Shown: positions 16,185-21,906 of the stretch, in pieces
How positions within the stretch are numbered: the first letter of the stretch is position 1
Layout of the letters: every line of letters starts with the position of its first letter
Origin: Nanobdellati archaeon
Lineage (GTDB): Archaea; B1Sed10-29; JAGVWA01
Reading direction: 5' to 3'
DNA length: 36,880 nucleotides
Assembly: GCA_018304505.1 (NCBI GenBank)
Contig: JAGVWA010000020.1
Location: 1-36,880, forward strand
Made by a program: the position numbers and the translations under genes
The notes under the pieces: generated by a model
What the model was told of the DNA's origin: nothing
Seen by the model: the letters and a program-made list of their open reading frames with translations, nothing else
Database searches by the model: none

Positions 16185-16291
16185 GGGCCCGTAGCTCAGT
16201 CTCCAACCAAAACTCAGGTCTTGGCTGGCTGAATTGGCAGAGCGCCTGGCTTTTAACCAGGGTGTCAGGGGTTCAAATCCCCCCGGGCTCG
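16185..16291 (+). tRNA. tRNA-Lys(UUU) with probable D-loop intron
   Basis: Acceptor 5' strand GGGCCCG (16185-16191) pairs with CGGGCTC (16284-16290); discriminator G at 16291; no encoded CCA. Anticodon arm 16245-16261: CCTGG-CTTTTAA-CCAGG, anticodon TTT. T-arm 16267-16283 with the TTCAAAT loop (one A-C mismatch at its base). The D-arm is interrupted: GCTC at 16194-16197 and GAGC at 16240-16243 are separated by 42 instead of about 8 nt. Removing about 33 nt restores GCTC-AGTTGGCA-GAGC, a canonical D-arm. A TATA-like CTATAATA at 16150-16157 lies upstream. Confidence 0.85.
16201..16234 (+). other. Probable noncanonical tRNA intron (D-loop, near position 16/17)
   Basis: About 33 nt, boundary uncertain by 1-2 nt. 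The borders can fold as a bulge-helix-bulge, the substrate of archaeal tRNA splicing endonuclease: TCAG (16196-16199) pairs with CTGA (16229-16232) as the four-base central helix, flanked by three-base bulges TCT (16200-16202) and ATT (16233-16235). The intron itself closes with CCAACCAA (16203-16210) against TTGGCTGG (16221-16228), one mismatch. The outer helix is weak. Confidence 0.75.
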
Positions 16292-16299
16292 CTAATAGG

Positions 16300-16600
16300 G
16301 CTTCGCATGCAACGAAGCATAGCTTCGTTGATGATTTGAAAAACAGTGTTTTTCAAATTTTACAAACGTGAAGCGTTCTGTCAAATCTCAAGGAACCCTG
16401 TTCCTTGCAGATCTCCTGTATCCATGGAGTGCATTTGACAGAAACCCTTTGGGTTTTGTCAATTTCGACAAAAGGGTTTTCAAAATCTCGCTTCGCTCGG
16501 TAGCACGGGGGTTTCCTCTGCGAACTGCGTTCTTTGCAGACACCCTCACTTCGTGCGATGTAGAGCGGTTCTGAGCAGTGGTTTTTTTCACGTCTCATAA
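16300..16600 (+). other. Hairpin-rich noncoding island after tRNA-Lys
   Basis: No convincing gene. The DNA is packed with short inverted repeats: 16311-16329 (8-bp stem), 16334-16358 (11-bp stem, 3-nt loop), 16389-16407 (7 bp), 16442-16450 pairing with 16471-16479 (9 bp) around an inner stem 16454-16460/16467-16473, and 16517-16540 (8 bp). A 10-bp pair, 16377-16386 with 16433-16442, encloses the 16389-16407 hairpin and a weaker one, making a branched fold. A 20-base stretch at 16487-16506 ending CTCGGTAGCAC recurs after tRNA-Gly. Two overlapping open frames here are low-quality and follow the repeats. Confidence 0.7.
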
Positions 16601-16649
16601 AGTTTCATAGAAAGCCATATAAAGAATACAGAGGAGAATTATCAATAAC

Positions 16650-16723
16650 GGGGAGGTAGCTCAGCTCGGGAGAGCGCCACGCTGAAGACGTGGATGTCGC
16701 GTGTTCAAATCACGCCCTTCCCA
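16650..16723 (+). tRNA. tRNA-Phe(GAA)
   Basis: Complete cloverleaf of 74 nt: acceptor GGGGAGG/CCTTCCC (one G-T pair) with discriminator A; D-arm GCTC...GAGC; anticodon arm CCACG-CTGAAGA-CGTGG, anticodon GAA; T-arm GCGTG-TTCAAAT-CACGC. No encoded CCA and no intron. A TATA-like CATATAAAG at 16617-16625 is correctly placed. Its 3' end is repeated downstream at 16872-16887. Confidence 0.95.
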
Positions 16724-16871
16724 TTAGCCTTTGGCACGCCAAAGGTTGGCGAATATGAAAAAGCAAGGCTTTTTCAATTCTCAACAAATCCTTTGATTTG
16801 TTGCAGAAAGGCGATTCGTACCATCGCTTAGCGATGGCGCAGCAGAGTGCCTGTACGCCCTCGGGCGTTTG
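16724..16871 (+). other. Hairpin-rich noncoding island between two copies of the tRNA-Phe 3' end
   Basis: In 148 bp there are five perfect hairpins in a row: 16728-16745 (7-8 bp), 16757-16775 (8 bp, 3-nt loop), 16782-16803 (9 bp, 4-nt loop), 16821-16837 (7 bp, 3-nt loop) and 16855-16868 (6 bp, 2-nt loop). No open frame of note. The island is bounded exactly by the real tRNA 3' end and its copy. Confidence 0.75.
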
Positions 16872-16887
16872 AATCACGCCCTTCCCA
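16872..16887 (+). repeat. Duplicate of the tRNA-Phe 3' end (attachment-site-like)
   Basis: AATCACGCCCTTCCCA is identical to 16708-16723, the T-arm and acceptor end of tRNA-Phe. The bases just before it (GGCGTTTG) also resemble a T-arm. Such 3'-end copies are the usual trace of integration into a tRNA gene. Confidence 0.8.
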
Positions 16888-16900
16888 CAAAATTCTTTTT
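16883..16900 (+). repeat. 18-bp direct repeat flanking the toxin-antitoxin cassette, left copy
   Basis: TCCCACAAAATTCTTTTT is identical to 17550-17567. It combines the last bases of the tRNA copy with the T-rich stretch that would follow a tRNA gene, and together the two copies bracket the DUF4258/YgiT-AbrB pair. Confidence 0.85.
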
Positions 16901-16948
16901 CTGTGCAACTGAATACTTTGCTGCACTCAGTTTATGCATTACTATGCT

Positions 16949-16985
16949 TTTATATAGAAGTACGTTATATAACTTACCTGTAAGT
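16949..16985 (+). promoter_or_regulatory. Promoter and probable operator of the DUF4258/YgiT-AbrB pair
   Basis: TTTATATA at 16949-16956 is a TATA box. Immediately downstream lie the palindromes GTTATATAAC (16964-16973) and ACTTACCTGTAAGT (16972-16985), ending 8 nt before the start codon. This is where a toxin-antitoxin repressor would bind. The operator role is inferred. Confidence 0.5.
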
Positions 16986-16993
16986 GAAAATAG

Positions 16994-17200
16994 ATGAAAT
17001 GCACCATTCAACCAACACGACATGCAAAGGATAAGATGATTGAAAGAGGAATTAGCAAGCAAGAAGTTCTTGATGCAATAACCAAGGGTGCGAAGCGAAG
17101 ACAAGAGTACAAGATTGTTTCAAGGTATCGTTGGGTTGAAGTAGTATTCATTCAAAAACCGTGCCACTACTATCTGATAACCGTTTATTGGGAGAGATAA
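16994..17200 (+). CDS. DUF4258-family toxin-like protein
   Basis: 68 residues: MKCTIQPTRHAKDKMIERGI, then EVLDAITKGAKRRQEYKIVSR and HYYLITVYWE. The H-A-x-x-x-M-x-E-R-G-I start and the final V-x-T-V-Y pattern are typical of DUF4258 proteins, small RelE/MqsR-like folds commonly found as toxins beside YgiT-type zinc-finger antitoxins. The partner gene follows after 1 nt. The predicted activity is mRNA cleavage or ribosome interference, inferred from the family. The cassette sits behind tRNA-Phe between direct repeats, suggesting horizontal arrival. Confidence 0.75.
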   Translation: MKCTIQPTRHAKDKMIERGISKQEVLDAITKGAKRRQEYKIVSRYRWVEVVFIQKPCHYYLITVYWER

Positions 17201-17201
17201 T

Positions 17202-17531
17202 ATGAATTGTCCTGTATGCAATGGGAAAATGAAAAGAAAAAAAGAGCAATACGCCTATAACGACATTGTTTTTGGTCGTTTTGACGCAGATGTGTGCACC
17301 AAGTGTAGGGAGGTGTTTTTTACAGAAAAATCTTCTGACGCCATTGATGCCAAGGCCAAGGAGATAGGTGTATGGGGATTGGAAAGGGAGACGAAAATAA
17401 GCTACTCGGGCAACTCCTTAATAATACGGATACCAAAGGCCATCGCTAGTTTTATGGGTTTGAAAAAAGGAAGGGGCGTGTCGGTGCATCCAGAGGGGAA
17501 AACAAAATTGGTTATGGAATTAGCAAATTAG
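17202..17531 (+). CDS. YgiT-type zinc finger plus AbrB-like antitoxin
   Basis: 109 residues in two parts. Residues 1-45 are a YgiT/MqsA-type zinc finger (CPVCNG and CTKC, then EVFFTEKSSDAID). Residues about 60-109 are an AbrB/MazE-like swapped-hairpin DNA-binding domain (SYSGNSLIIRIPKAIASFMGLKKG). The zinc finger probably holds the DUF4258 toxin and the AbrB part binds the operator, replacing the helix-turn-helix found in bacterial MqsA. The gene starts 1 nt after the toxin stop, so the order is toxin first, as in mqsRA. Confidence 0.8.
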   Translation: MNCPVCNGKMKRKKEQYAYNDIVFGRFDADVCTKCREVFFTEKSSDAIDAKAKEIGVWGLERETKISYSGNSLIIRIPKAIASFMGLKKGRGVSVHPEGKTKLVMELAN

Positions 17532-17549
17532 ATTGGCCATGAGATTCCA

Positions 17550-17567
17550 TCCCACAAAATTCTTTTT
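17550..17567 (+). repeat. 18-bp direct repeat flanking the toxin-antitoxin cassette, right copy
   Basis: Identical to 16883-16900. The 650 bp between the copies hold only the toxin-antitoxin pair and its promoter. The rest of the gap up to 17695 is AT-rich with no gene visible. Confidence 0.85.
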
Positions 17568-17663
17568 ACCTCATTTTTGTGTATTTAATCAATATAATAT
17601 GTATATAAGCAGTTCATTGAGCGTCGCCACAAACACGCTGTCAATCCAGCGCGCTCTCGACAA

Positions 17664-17673
17664 GCTTTAAAAA
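17664..17673 (+). promoter_or_regulatory. TATA box of membrane protein gene
   Basis: GCTTTAAAAA starts 32 nt before ATG 17696 and only 23 nt before the in-frame ATG 17687, which favours the second ATG as the start. Confidence 0.5.
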
Positions 17674-17695
17674 CAAAAGTTGCTTAATGAGGAAC

Positions 17696-18247
17696 ATGAA
17701 GTCCAAGGCAATGTTAATCCTTCTGCTCATCGCGTCGCTAGCCGTTGCCCAAGCGCTGGATTTCGGCATCAAGGACTTCACTTACGAGCTGAACGAGCCG
17801 CGCCAAGAAATCGAACTCACGGTGACGGTGCAAAACAACGCAGCCCAGCAGCGATTTTTCAAAATCACTGTTGATTCTGAACTCGGCAGCCAGACCAAGA
17901 ACCTTGCCAACGTGGACCAGAAATCCGAGCGGAACTTCAGGTTCGTTTTCAACATCGCAAATCGGGACATACGAGTCCTGAATTTCGTCGCCTCTGTGGA
18001 ATATAATGGGCAGGTTGATGTGCGCAACATAGGCCTGTCATTCGAGCCAATGGAAGATGCGCAGGACGGGAATGGGGAATTTCCGAAACTCTCAGAGAAC
18101 CTTTTTGTGTATCTAATGGGGATACTGATTTTCCTGATCTTCCTGATCATGTACCTGCCGAGCATCATTAACAGAACGCCATTCGTAGGGAAGAAGCAGC
18201 TGAAGGACTTCCTGAAAGAAGAAGACGTCGATCGATTTATGCGATAG
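17696..18247 (+). CDS. Secreted/membrane protein with Ig-like domain
   Basis: 183 residues from ATG 17696 (MKSKAMLILLLIASLAVAQA), a classical signal peptide probably cut after AQA. A beta-sandwich domain follows (FTYELNEPRQEIELTVTVQN, SERNFRFVFNI), resembling CARDB/NEW3-type Ig domains. A transmembrane helix near residues 138-157 (LFVYLMGILIFLIFLIMYL) precedes a short basic cytoplasmic tail (KKQLKDFLKEEDVDRFM). So the domain faces outside and the tail inside. Family not recognised. It stands alone between the toxin-antitoxin cassette and tRNA-Gly. Confidence 0.7.
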   Translation: MKSKAMLILLLIASLAVAQALDFGIKDFTYELNEPRQEIELTVTVQNNAAQQRFFKITVDSELGSQTKNLANVDQKSERNFRFVFNIANRDIRVLNFVASVEYNGQVDVRNIGLSFEPMEDAQDGNGEFPKLSENLFVYLMGILIFLIFLIMYLPSIINRTPFVGKKQLKDFLKEEDVDRFMR

Positions 18248-18303
18248 CCCTCCCAAAAAGGTTATTAAGCAACAAGGCAGAGAATATCTACATAATGTCA
18301 TAC

Positions 18304-18374
18304 GCGCCGATAGTCTAGTGGCATGATAGTGGCCTTCCAAGCCGCGGGCCCGGGTTCAATTCCCGGTCGGCGCA
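18304..18374 (+). tRNA. tRNA-Gly(UCC)
   Basis: 71 nt: acceptor GCGCCGA/TCGGCGC with discriminator A; anticodon arm GTGGC-CTTCCAA-GCCGC, anticodon TCC; T-arm CCGGG-TTCAATT-CCCGG. No CCA encoded, no intron. A TATA-like GTTATTAAGC at 18261-18270 is upstream. Confidence 0.93.
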
Positions 18375-18472
18375 TTAGAGGAGCTTGGCGCTCCTTCTAT
18401 CCTCGCAGTGCACCTCGCTTTTGCTCGGTAGCACAGAGGAGCTTGGCGCATGCAATGAAGCAGTGCACAATT
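18375..18472 (+). other. Repeat- and hairpin-rich island after tRNA-Gly
   Basis: No gene. AGAGGAGCTTGGCGC occurs at 18377-18391 and again in near-identical form at 18435-18449; GCAGTGCAC occurs twice (near 18405 and 18459). A hairpin at 18379-18395 (6 bp) and TGCTCGGTAGCA at 18422-18433 are present. The segment 18414-18434 nearly matches 16487-16506 in the tRNA-Lys island, differing in the middle by a few bases. Confidence 0.65.
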
Positions 18473-19075
18473 TTATTTTCCCTTCATCAACTCTAGAATG
18501 CGCTCGAATTTCTTAGCCTGGTAAACCGCGTCCTGCAGCGCATTGTGGTTTTGGCCCCGTTCAGGTATTTTGATTTCATTGATACCCGCGTTAACATTCC
18601 CAGTTGCGCCTCTGTACATTGAACTCATGTCCTCGCCGCTGTACCCGAGCGGGTTCTCCTTGTTGTAAAAGTTGTCAAAGTACCAGGTACTGAACATGCC
18701 GTCGAACTTTATGGGTGCAGCCACTTCGACGGGCCTGAATCCCTGCGTGTTCTCCAAAACCCATTTTGCATAATCTGCCATTGCGTCTTCTGGTTTAGAG
18801 CCCGTTTTCTCAAGCGCCCCGAGAACTGCAAGAGGATCGAAATTCGGATTCTTTGGGTTGTATTCAGGCAAGTGCTTTAGGTCTTCGAGGCACTGCAGGC
18901 CCAAGCAGCCGATCCTGATGGCCTCGAGAACGTAGTTCATGTTCAACGGTTTCAACTCACGGTAGAATTGCACACCAGTATTCCCGACAACGCAGGCCCC
19001 CAATGACAGCATTGAATACCTTCCGGGCGTGGGCCCCGAGGCCTCAACGTCGAAGGAAACGTATTTCTTTTCCAT
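18473..19075 (-). CDS. DEDDh-type 3'-5' exonuclease (DnaQ-like)
   Basis: 200 residues. Exo I motif FDVEASGPTPG gives the D-x-E pair near residues 9-11; the Exo II Asp is probably in KFDGMFSTWYFDNF near residue 125; Exo III is NHNALQDAVYQA near residue 177, with the His four residues before the final Asp, i.e. DEDDh type. Such single-domain enzymes remove 3' nucleotides from RNA or DNA (RNase T or proofreading-like). Which substrate applies here cannot be told. It diverges from rnp4; the shared promoter region 19076-19130 is short. Confidence 0.8.
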   Translation of the reverse strand: MEKKYVSFDVEASGPTPGRYSMLSLGACVVGNTGVQFYRELKPLNMNYVLEAIRIGCLGLQCLEDLKHLPEYNPKNPNFDPLAVLGALEKTGSKPEDAMADYAKWVLENTQGFRPVEVAAPIKFDGMFSTWYFDNFYNKENPLGYSGEDMSSMYRGATGNVNAGINEIKIPERGQNHNALQDAVYQAKKFERILELMKGK

Positions 19076-19130
19076 AGCAGGGTATATGTATGAGAATGTT
19101 ATTATAGCTTTACTTCGCTTTATTTAGTGT

Positions 19131-19481
19131 ATGGCGAAACGCGATGCTCCGCGCAGGCGGCAAAAACCGAATTGGGTGAAGGACCTCGCACTGAAACGGA
19201 TAAGGCGGCTTTTCGAGCTCGCGGAGCAGGAACTCGAGGTGCACCCAGATCGAACAAGGCGTTATGTTGAACTTGCGCGGAAGCTTTCTACAAAATACAA
19301 CACAACGATTCCGAAGGAATTGAAGGAAAAGATGTGCAAGCAGTGCAATTCCCTGTTGATAGAAGGGAAATCGATGCGTGTAGAGCAAGTGTCGAAGGTG
19401 AATTATGCGCTTGCGGTGTGCCTGAACTGCATGAACGCGAAAAAGCGCTTTTTGGGAAGTTGGCTTCGGCAGCAGCTTTGA
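19131..19481 (+). CDS. rnp4: RNase P protein component 4 (Rpp21)
   Basis: 116 residues, normal for archaeal Rpp21. The N-terminal helices (ALKRIRRLFELAEQELE, YVELARKLSTKYN) and the zinc ribbon CKQCNSLL ... CLNCMN are the family's signature. With Rpp29 it assists the RNase P RNA in 5' tRNA maturation. It opens the conserved archaeal cluster that continues with S19e and PDCD5. Confidence 0.93.
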   Translation: MAKRDAPRRRQKPNWVKDLALKRIRRLFELAEQELEVHPDRTRRYVELARKLSTKYNTTIPKELKEKMCKQCNSLLIEGKSMRVEQVSKVNYALAVCLNCMNAKKRFLGSWLRQQL

Positions 19482-19537
19482 TCTATAATCACATACGAAG
19501 TCTGAACCAGCGGGATGTGGCTTTCCGAGAGCAAAAA

Positions 19538-19547
19538 GCTTTATAAA
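19538..19547 (+). promoter_or_regulatory. TATA box and long leader of the ribosomal-protein cluster
   Basis: GCTTTATAAA lies about 110 nt before the S19e ATG at 19649, so a leader of roughly 80 nt is expected, unlike most leaderless genes here. The leader is A-rich with one weak stem (19574-19578 with 19592-19596) and GAGTGA just before the ATG as a ribosome binding site. Confidence 0.55.
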
Positions 19548-19648
19548 CCCAGAAAGACCAAAAGAAAGGGAACAGCTTGGTTCTATACGAAAAGCTAGAA
19601 AATACACACAAAAACAACAAATTTTGATGTTTTACCGAGAGTGAATAC

Positions 19649-20368
19649 ATGGTTTCAGTGCTAGAAGTCAATGCACAGCAGCTCATAAACAACGTGGCAG
19701 AAAAGCTCAAGACACAATACAAGATACAGCAACCCGCGTGGGTAGGCTATGTTAAGACCGGCGTGCACAGGGAAAGGCGGCCCCAGAACGAGGACTGGTT
19801 CTTTGTTAGGAGCGCCTCAGTGCTTAGAAAACTTTACATTGAAGGTAACACCGGAGTGGGCAAATTCAGGGCCTGGTATGGTGGCAAGCAAACCAGAGGG
19901 GTGAAACCAGAACACCACGCTGACGCGTCAGGCAACATCATAAGGAAGTCACTCCAGTCCCTGGAAAAAGCAGGCCTGGTAAAAAAGGAAAACGTTGGTA
20001 GAATCATTACGCCGGAAGGCAGAAAACTGCTTGATAAGGCAACACTGGAGCTGCGCGGAAAGCGCGAGAAGGCAAAGCCAAAGCTCGAATTCCAGAAACC
20101 GAAGAAAAAACCGCAAGCGCAGCCAAAGGCGCCAGCAAAGCCACAGAAAATCGAATCAGAGGCTAAGACTGAAAAGAAGGAAGTGAAGAAGAGTGCAGCA
20201 AGAAAACCTGGACCAGCTAAGGCAGCAGCGACTAAACCAGCTGCTACAAAGTCAGCAAAACCAGGAACTAGCAAGACAGCAGGCAAAACTGCAAGTAAGG
20301 CAGGCGCTAAGAAAACTACTAAGCCCCCAGGCGCAGGAAAGGCTAGCAAACCTAAGGCTAGCAAATGA
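19649..20368 (+). CDS. rps19e: Ribosomal protein S19e with long C-terminal tail
   Basis: 239 residues; archaeal S19e is normally about 150. Residues 1-145 are ordinary S19e (QQPAWVGYVKTGVHRERRPQ, GVKPEHHADASGNIIRKSLQ, LEKAGLVKK), a small-subunit protein. The last 95 residues are a Lys/Ala/Pro/Thr-rich, probably unstructured tail (KPKKKPQAQPKAPAKPQK and on). From 20193 the same DNA also encodes the first 58 residues of PDCD5 in the +1 frame. Basic tails also occur on L31e and FtsY in this cluster, so the tail itself fits the organism; how far the overlapping part is functional is open. Confidence 0.9.
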   Translation: MVSVLEVNAQQLINNVAEKLKTQYKIQQPAWVGYVKTGVHRERRPQNEDWFFVRSASVLRKLYIEGNTGVGKFRAWYGGKQTRGVKPEHHADASGNIIRKSLQSLEKAGLVKKENVGRIITPEGRKLLDKATLELRGKREKAKPKLEFQKPKKKPQAQPKAPAKPQKIESEAKTEKKEVKKSAARKPGPAKAAATKPAATKSAKPGTSKTAGKTASKAGAKKTTKPPGAGKASKPKASK

Positions 20369-20516
20369 GGAAATGGCCGAGCAAATCGAAGCCCTGATAG
20401 TCTACATGCATCAGGCTGGCCAACTCAAGGCCCCACTACAAGACGGGGACCTGAAACAATTGCTGCTAACAATCAACGCACGCAACACAAGAAAAACTAA
20501 AATAACGAGAAAGTGA
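20193..20516 (+). CDS. PDCD5-family DNA-binding protein
   Basis: 107 residues from a GTG at 20193. The Gln/Leu/Arg-rich first helix (NLDQLRQQRLNQLLQ) and the core LLSPQAQERLANLRLANEEM, then MHQAGQL and DGDLKQLLLTI are the complete PDCD5 fold. Archaeal members bind nucleic acids; the exact role is unknown. The family nearly always follows S19e. Here 176 nt (20193-20368) overlap the end of the S19e gene in another frame. No later start is acceptable because the conserved core lies within the overlap. The next gene begins 4 nt downstream. Confidence 0.9.
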   Translation: MQQENLDQLRQQRLNQLLQSQQNQELARQQAKLQVRQALRKLLSPQAQERLANLRLANEEMAEQIEALIVYMHQAGQLKAPLQDGDLKQLLLTINARNTRKTKITRK

Positions 20517-20520
20517 TAAA

Positions 20521-20757
20521 ATGGCGAGAAACAAATCCCAAAGGAAGAAAATGCACATTGTGAAGGCGAAGAAGACCAACAGGCGCGTACCGGTGTTCCT
20601 AGTGCCGAAAATGCGAGACCGCAATGTGTATAGGGAATCAGCACCACGCGGATGGCGCCATGGCAAGGGCCTGTTTAGCAAGATCAAGACAGCATTCATG
20701 AGAAACCTCTGGAACAGGGGAAAGCACAACACGAAGGAAAGATTCCAATTAAAGTGA
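20521..20757 (+). CDS. rpl39e: Ribosomal protein L39e with C-terminal extension
   Basis: 78 residues, where L39e is usually about 50. MARNKSQRKKMHIVKAKKTN then RRVPVFLVPKMRDRNV and APRGWRH follow the L39e pattern; the last 27 residues (LFSKIKTAFMRNLWNRGK and on) are extra. L39e lines the exit tunnel of the large subunit. Position between PDCD5 and L31e is the standard archaeal order. Confidence 0.85.
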   Translation: MARNKSQRKKMHIVKAKKTNRRVPVFLVPKMRDRNVYRESAPRGWRHGKGLFSKIKTAFMRNLWNRGKHNTKERFQLK

Positions 20758-20763
20758 TGAACA

Positions 20764-21264
20764 ATGGCAGCTGAAGAAAAGAAAACAGATGAAGTGGGCG
20801 AAATAAAGCCGGTGACGGAACCTATGGAATCGGTGGAACAGTCAGCAGCTGAAGCAAAGGCTGCACCAGAAGAAAAGAAAGCAGCAGCATTAAAAGAAGA
20901 TCCCGAAGACAAAACACAAGCAGCAGCAAAGGAAGAACCAAAATCGGCAGTGAAGGAAGAGCCTAAATCTGCGGCGAAGGAAGAACCAAAACCAGCAGAA
21001 AAGGCTGAAGAGCGTGTCCTGACCCTGCCGCTGAGGGATGCCTGGAAATCGGCAAGAAGCAACCGTACAAAGGCCGCCATCTCGGTTTTGAAGAAACAGC
21101 TAAAGAAGCATTTCAGGCAAGAGCCAAAGATTGACAAGTCACTTAACGAAGCCATCTGGGCCCACGGGCTGCACAAGCCCCCCAGGAGGATCCAAGTCAG
21201 GGTTAGAAAAACGGCAACAGAACTCCTCGCATTTCCCGTAACAAAGACCGTGAAAAAGCAATGA
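20764..21264 (+). CDS. rpl31e: Ribosomal protein L31e with long N-terminal extension
   Basis: 166 residues; the L31e core is the last 85 (ERVLTLPLRDAWKSARSNRT, IDKSLNEAIWAHGLHKPPRR). The first 80 residues are a Lys/Glu/Ala-rich low-complexity extension with the near-repeat KEEPKSA three times. L31e lies near the tunnel exit, where such an extension could contact SRP or chaperones (inference). It overlaps aIF6 by 4 bp (ATGA). Confidence 0.9.
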   Translation: MAAEEKKTDEVGEIKPVTEPMESVEQSAAEAKAAPEEKKAAALKEDPEDKTQAAAKEEPKSAVKEEPKSAAKEEPKPAEKAEERVLTLPLRDAWKSARSNRTKAAISVLKKQLKKHFRQEPKIDKSLNEAIWAHGLHKPPRRIQVRVRKTATELLAFPVTKTVKKQ

Positions 21265-21896
21265 TGATCAAGTCAAGCATAATGGGGTACGCGCAAGTCG
21301 GGGTATTCTGCGCAACCAATGACGAGATAACGCTTGTTCCATTATCGACACCGGCGCATTTTGTATCAACAGTCAAAAAGGTTCTAGGGACAGATGTTAT
21401 CAAGATGAATCTGTGCAACTCGCAGCTCTTGGGGCTGTTTAGCACGTGCAGCAACAGTGAAATCATAATTCCCCATATTGCACAGCAGCACGAAATCGAC
21501 ACGCTGAAGGACAACTTCAAAAAAGTCATAGTATCCGATTCTGCACTCACAGCGATTGGAAACCTCGTTGTGATGAACGACAACGTTACCCTGGTGTCGT
21601 CTGATCTGAAAAACCACAAGCAGCTCAACGCAAAACCATTCAAACTCAAAGCCACAGTGCTCATCGGCTCAGGAATCGTTGCTACTAATCAGGCATTCAT
21701 CGCGCACCCGGAAACAACAGACGCAGAGCTTGAACAGCTCAAGGACCTTCTAAAAGTGGAAGGGGACGTTGGCACGGTCAATTTCGGAAACCCCTACGTG
21801 CGCGCAGGTTTGCTGGCCAACTCCAACGGAATCATAGCAGGCAATCTCTCCAGCGGGCCAGAATTAAATAGGATAGACGACATATTCAACAGGTAG
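21261..21896 (+). CDS. eif6: Translation initiation factor 6 (aIF6)
   Basis: 211 residues, pentein-fold anti-association factor that binds the large ribosomal subunit. Family marks: GYAQVGVFCATND, NLCNSQLLGLFSTCSNSEIIIP, VMNDNVTLVSSDL and VGTVNFGNPYVRAGLLANSNG. The tandem Met start overlaps the L31e stop. In many archaea the L18Ae (LX) gene follows here; it is missing, and prefoldin alpha follows directly. Confidence 0.93.
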   Translation: MMIKSSIMGYAQVGVFCATNDEITLVPLSTPAHFVSTVKKVLGTDVIKMNLCNSQLLGLFSTCSNSEIIIPHIAQQHEIDTLKDNFKKVIVSDSALTAIGNLVVMNDNVTLVSSDLKNHKQLNAKPFKLKATVLIGSGIVATNQAFIAHPETTDAELEQLKDLLKVEGDVGTVNFGNPYVRAGLLANSNGIIAGNLSSGPELNRIDDIFNR

Positions 21897-21906
21897 GTGA
21901 TTTACA

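Noticed and set aside
16353-16598. Two opposite frames of 68-81 residues in the tRNA-Lys island
   Set aside because: They follow the inverted repeats, have no start context and overlap each other almost entirely; best explained by hairpin DNA free of stops.
16724-16871. CRISPR array or simple terminator series
   Set aside because: The hairpins differ in sequence and spacing, so there is no repeat-spacer pattern, and five stems in 148 bp is too many for termination alone.
19110-19607. Leftward 165-residue frame over rnp4
   Set aside because: Shadow of rnp4, whose zinc ribbon and family match are clear.
20193-20368. Sequencing frameshift joining S19e and PDCD5 into one gene
   Set aside because: Both frames are independently complete: S19e has a normal stop and PDCD5 a usable GTG start with its full N-terminal helix. 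Not fully excluded without reads.
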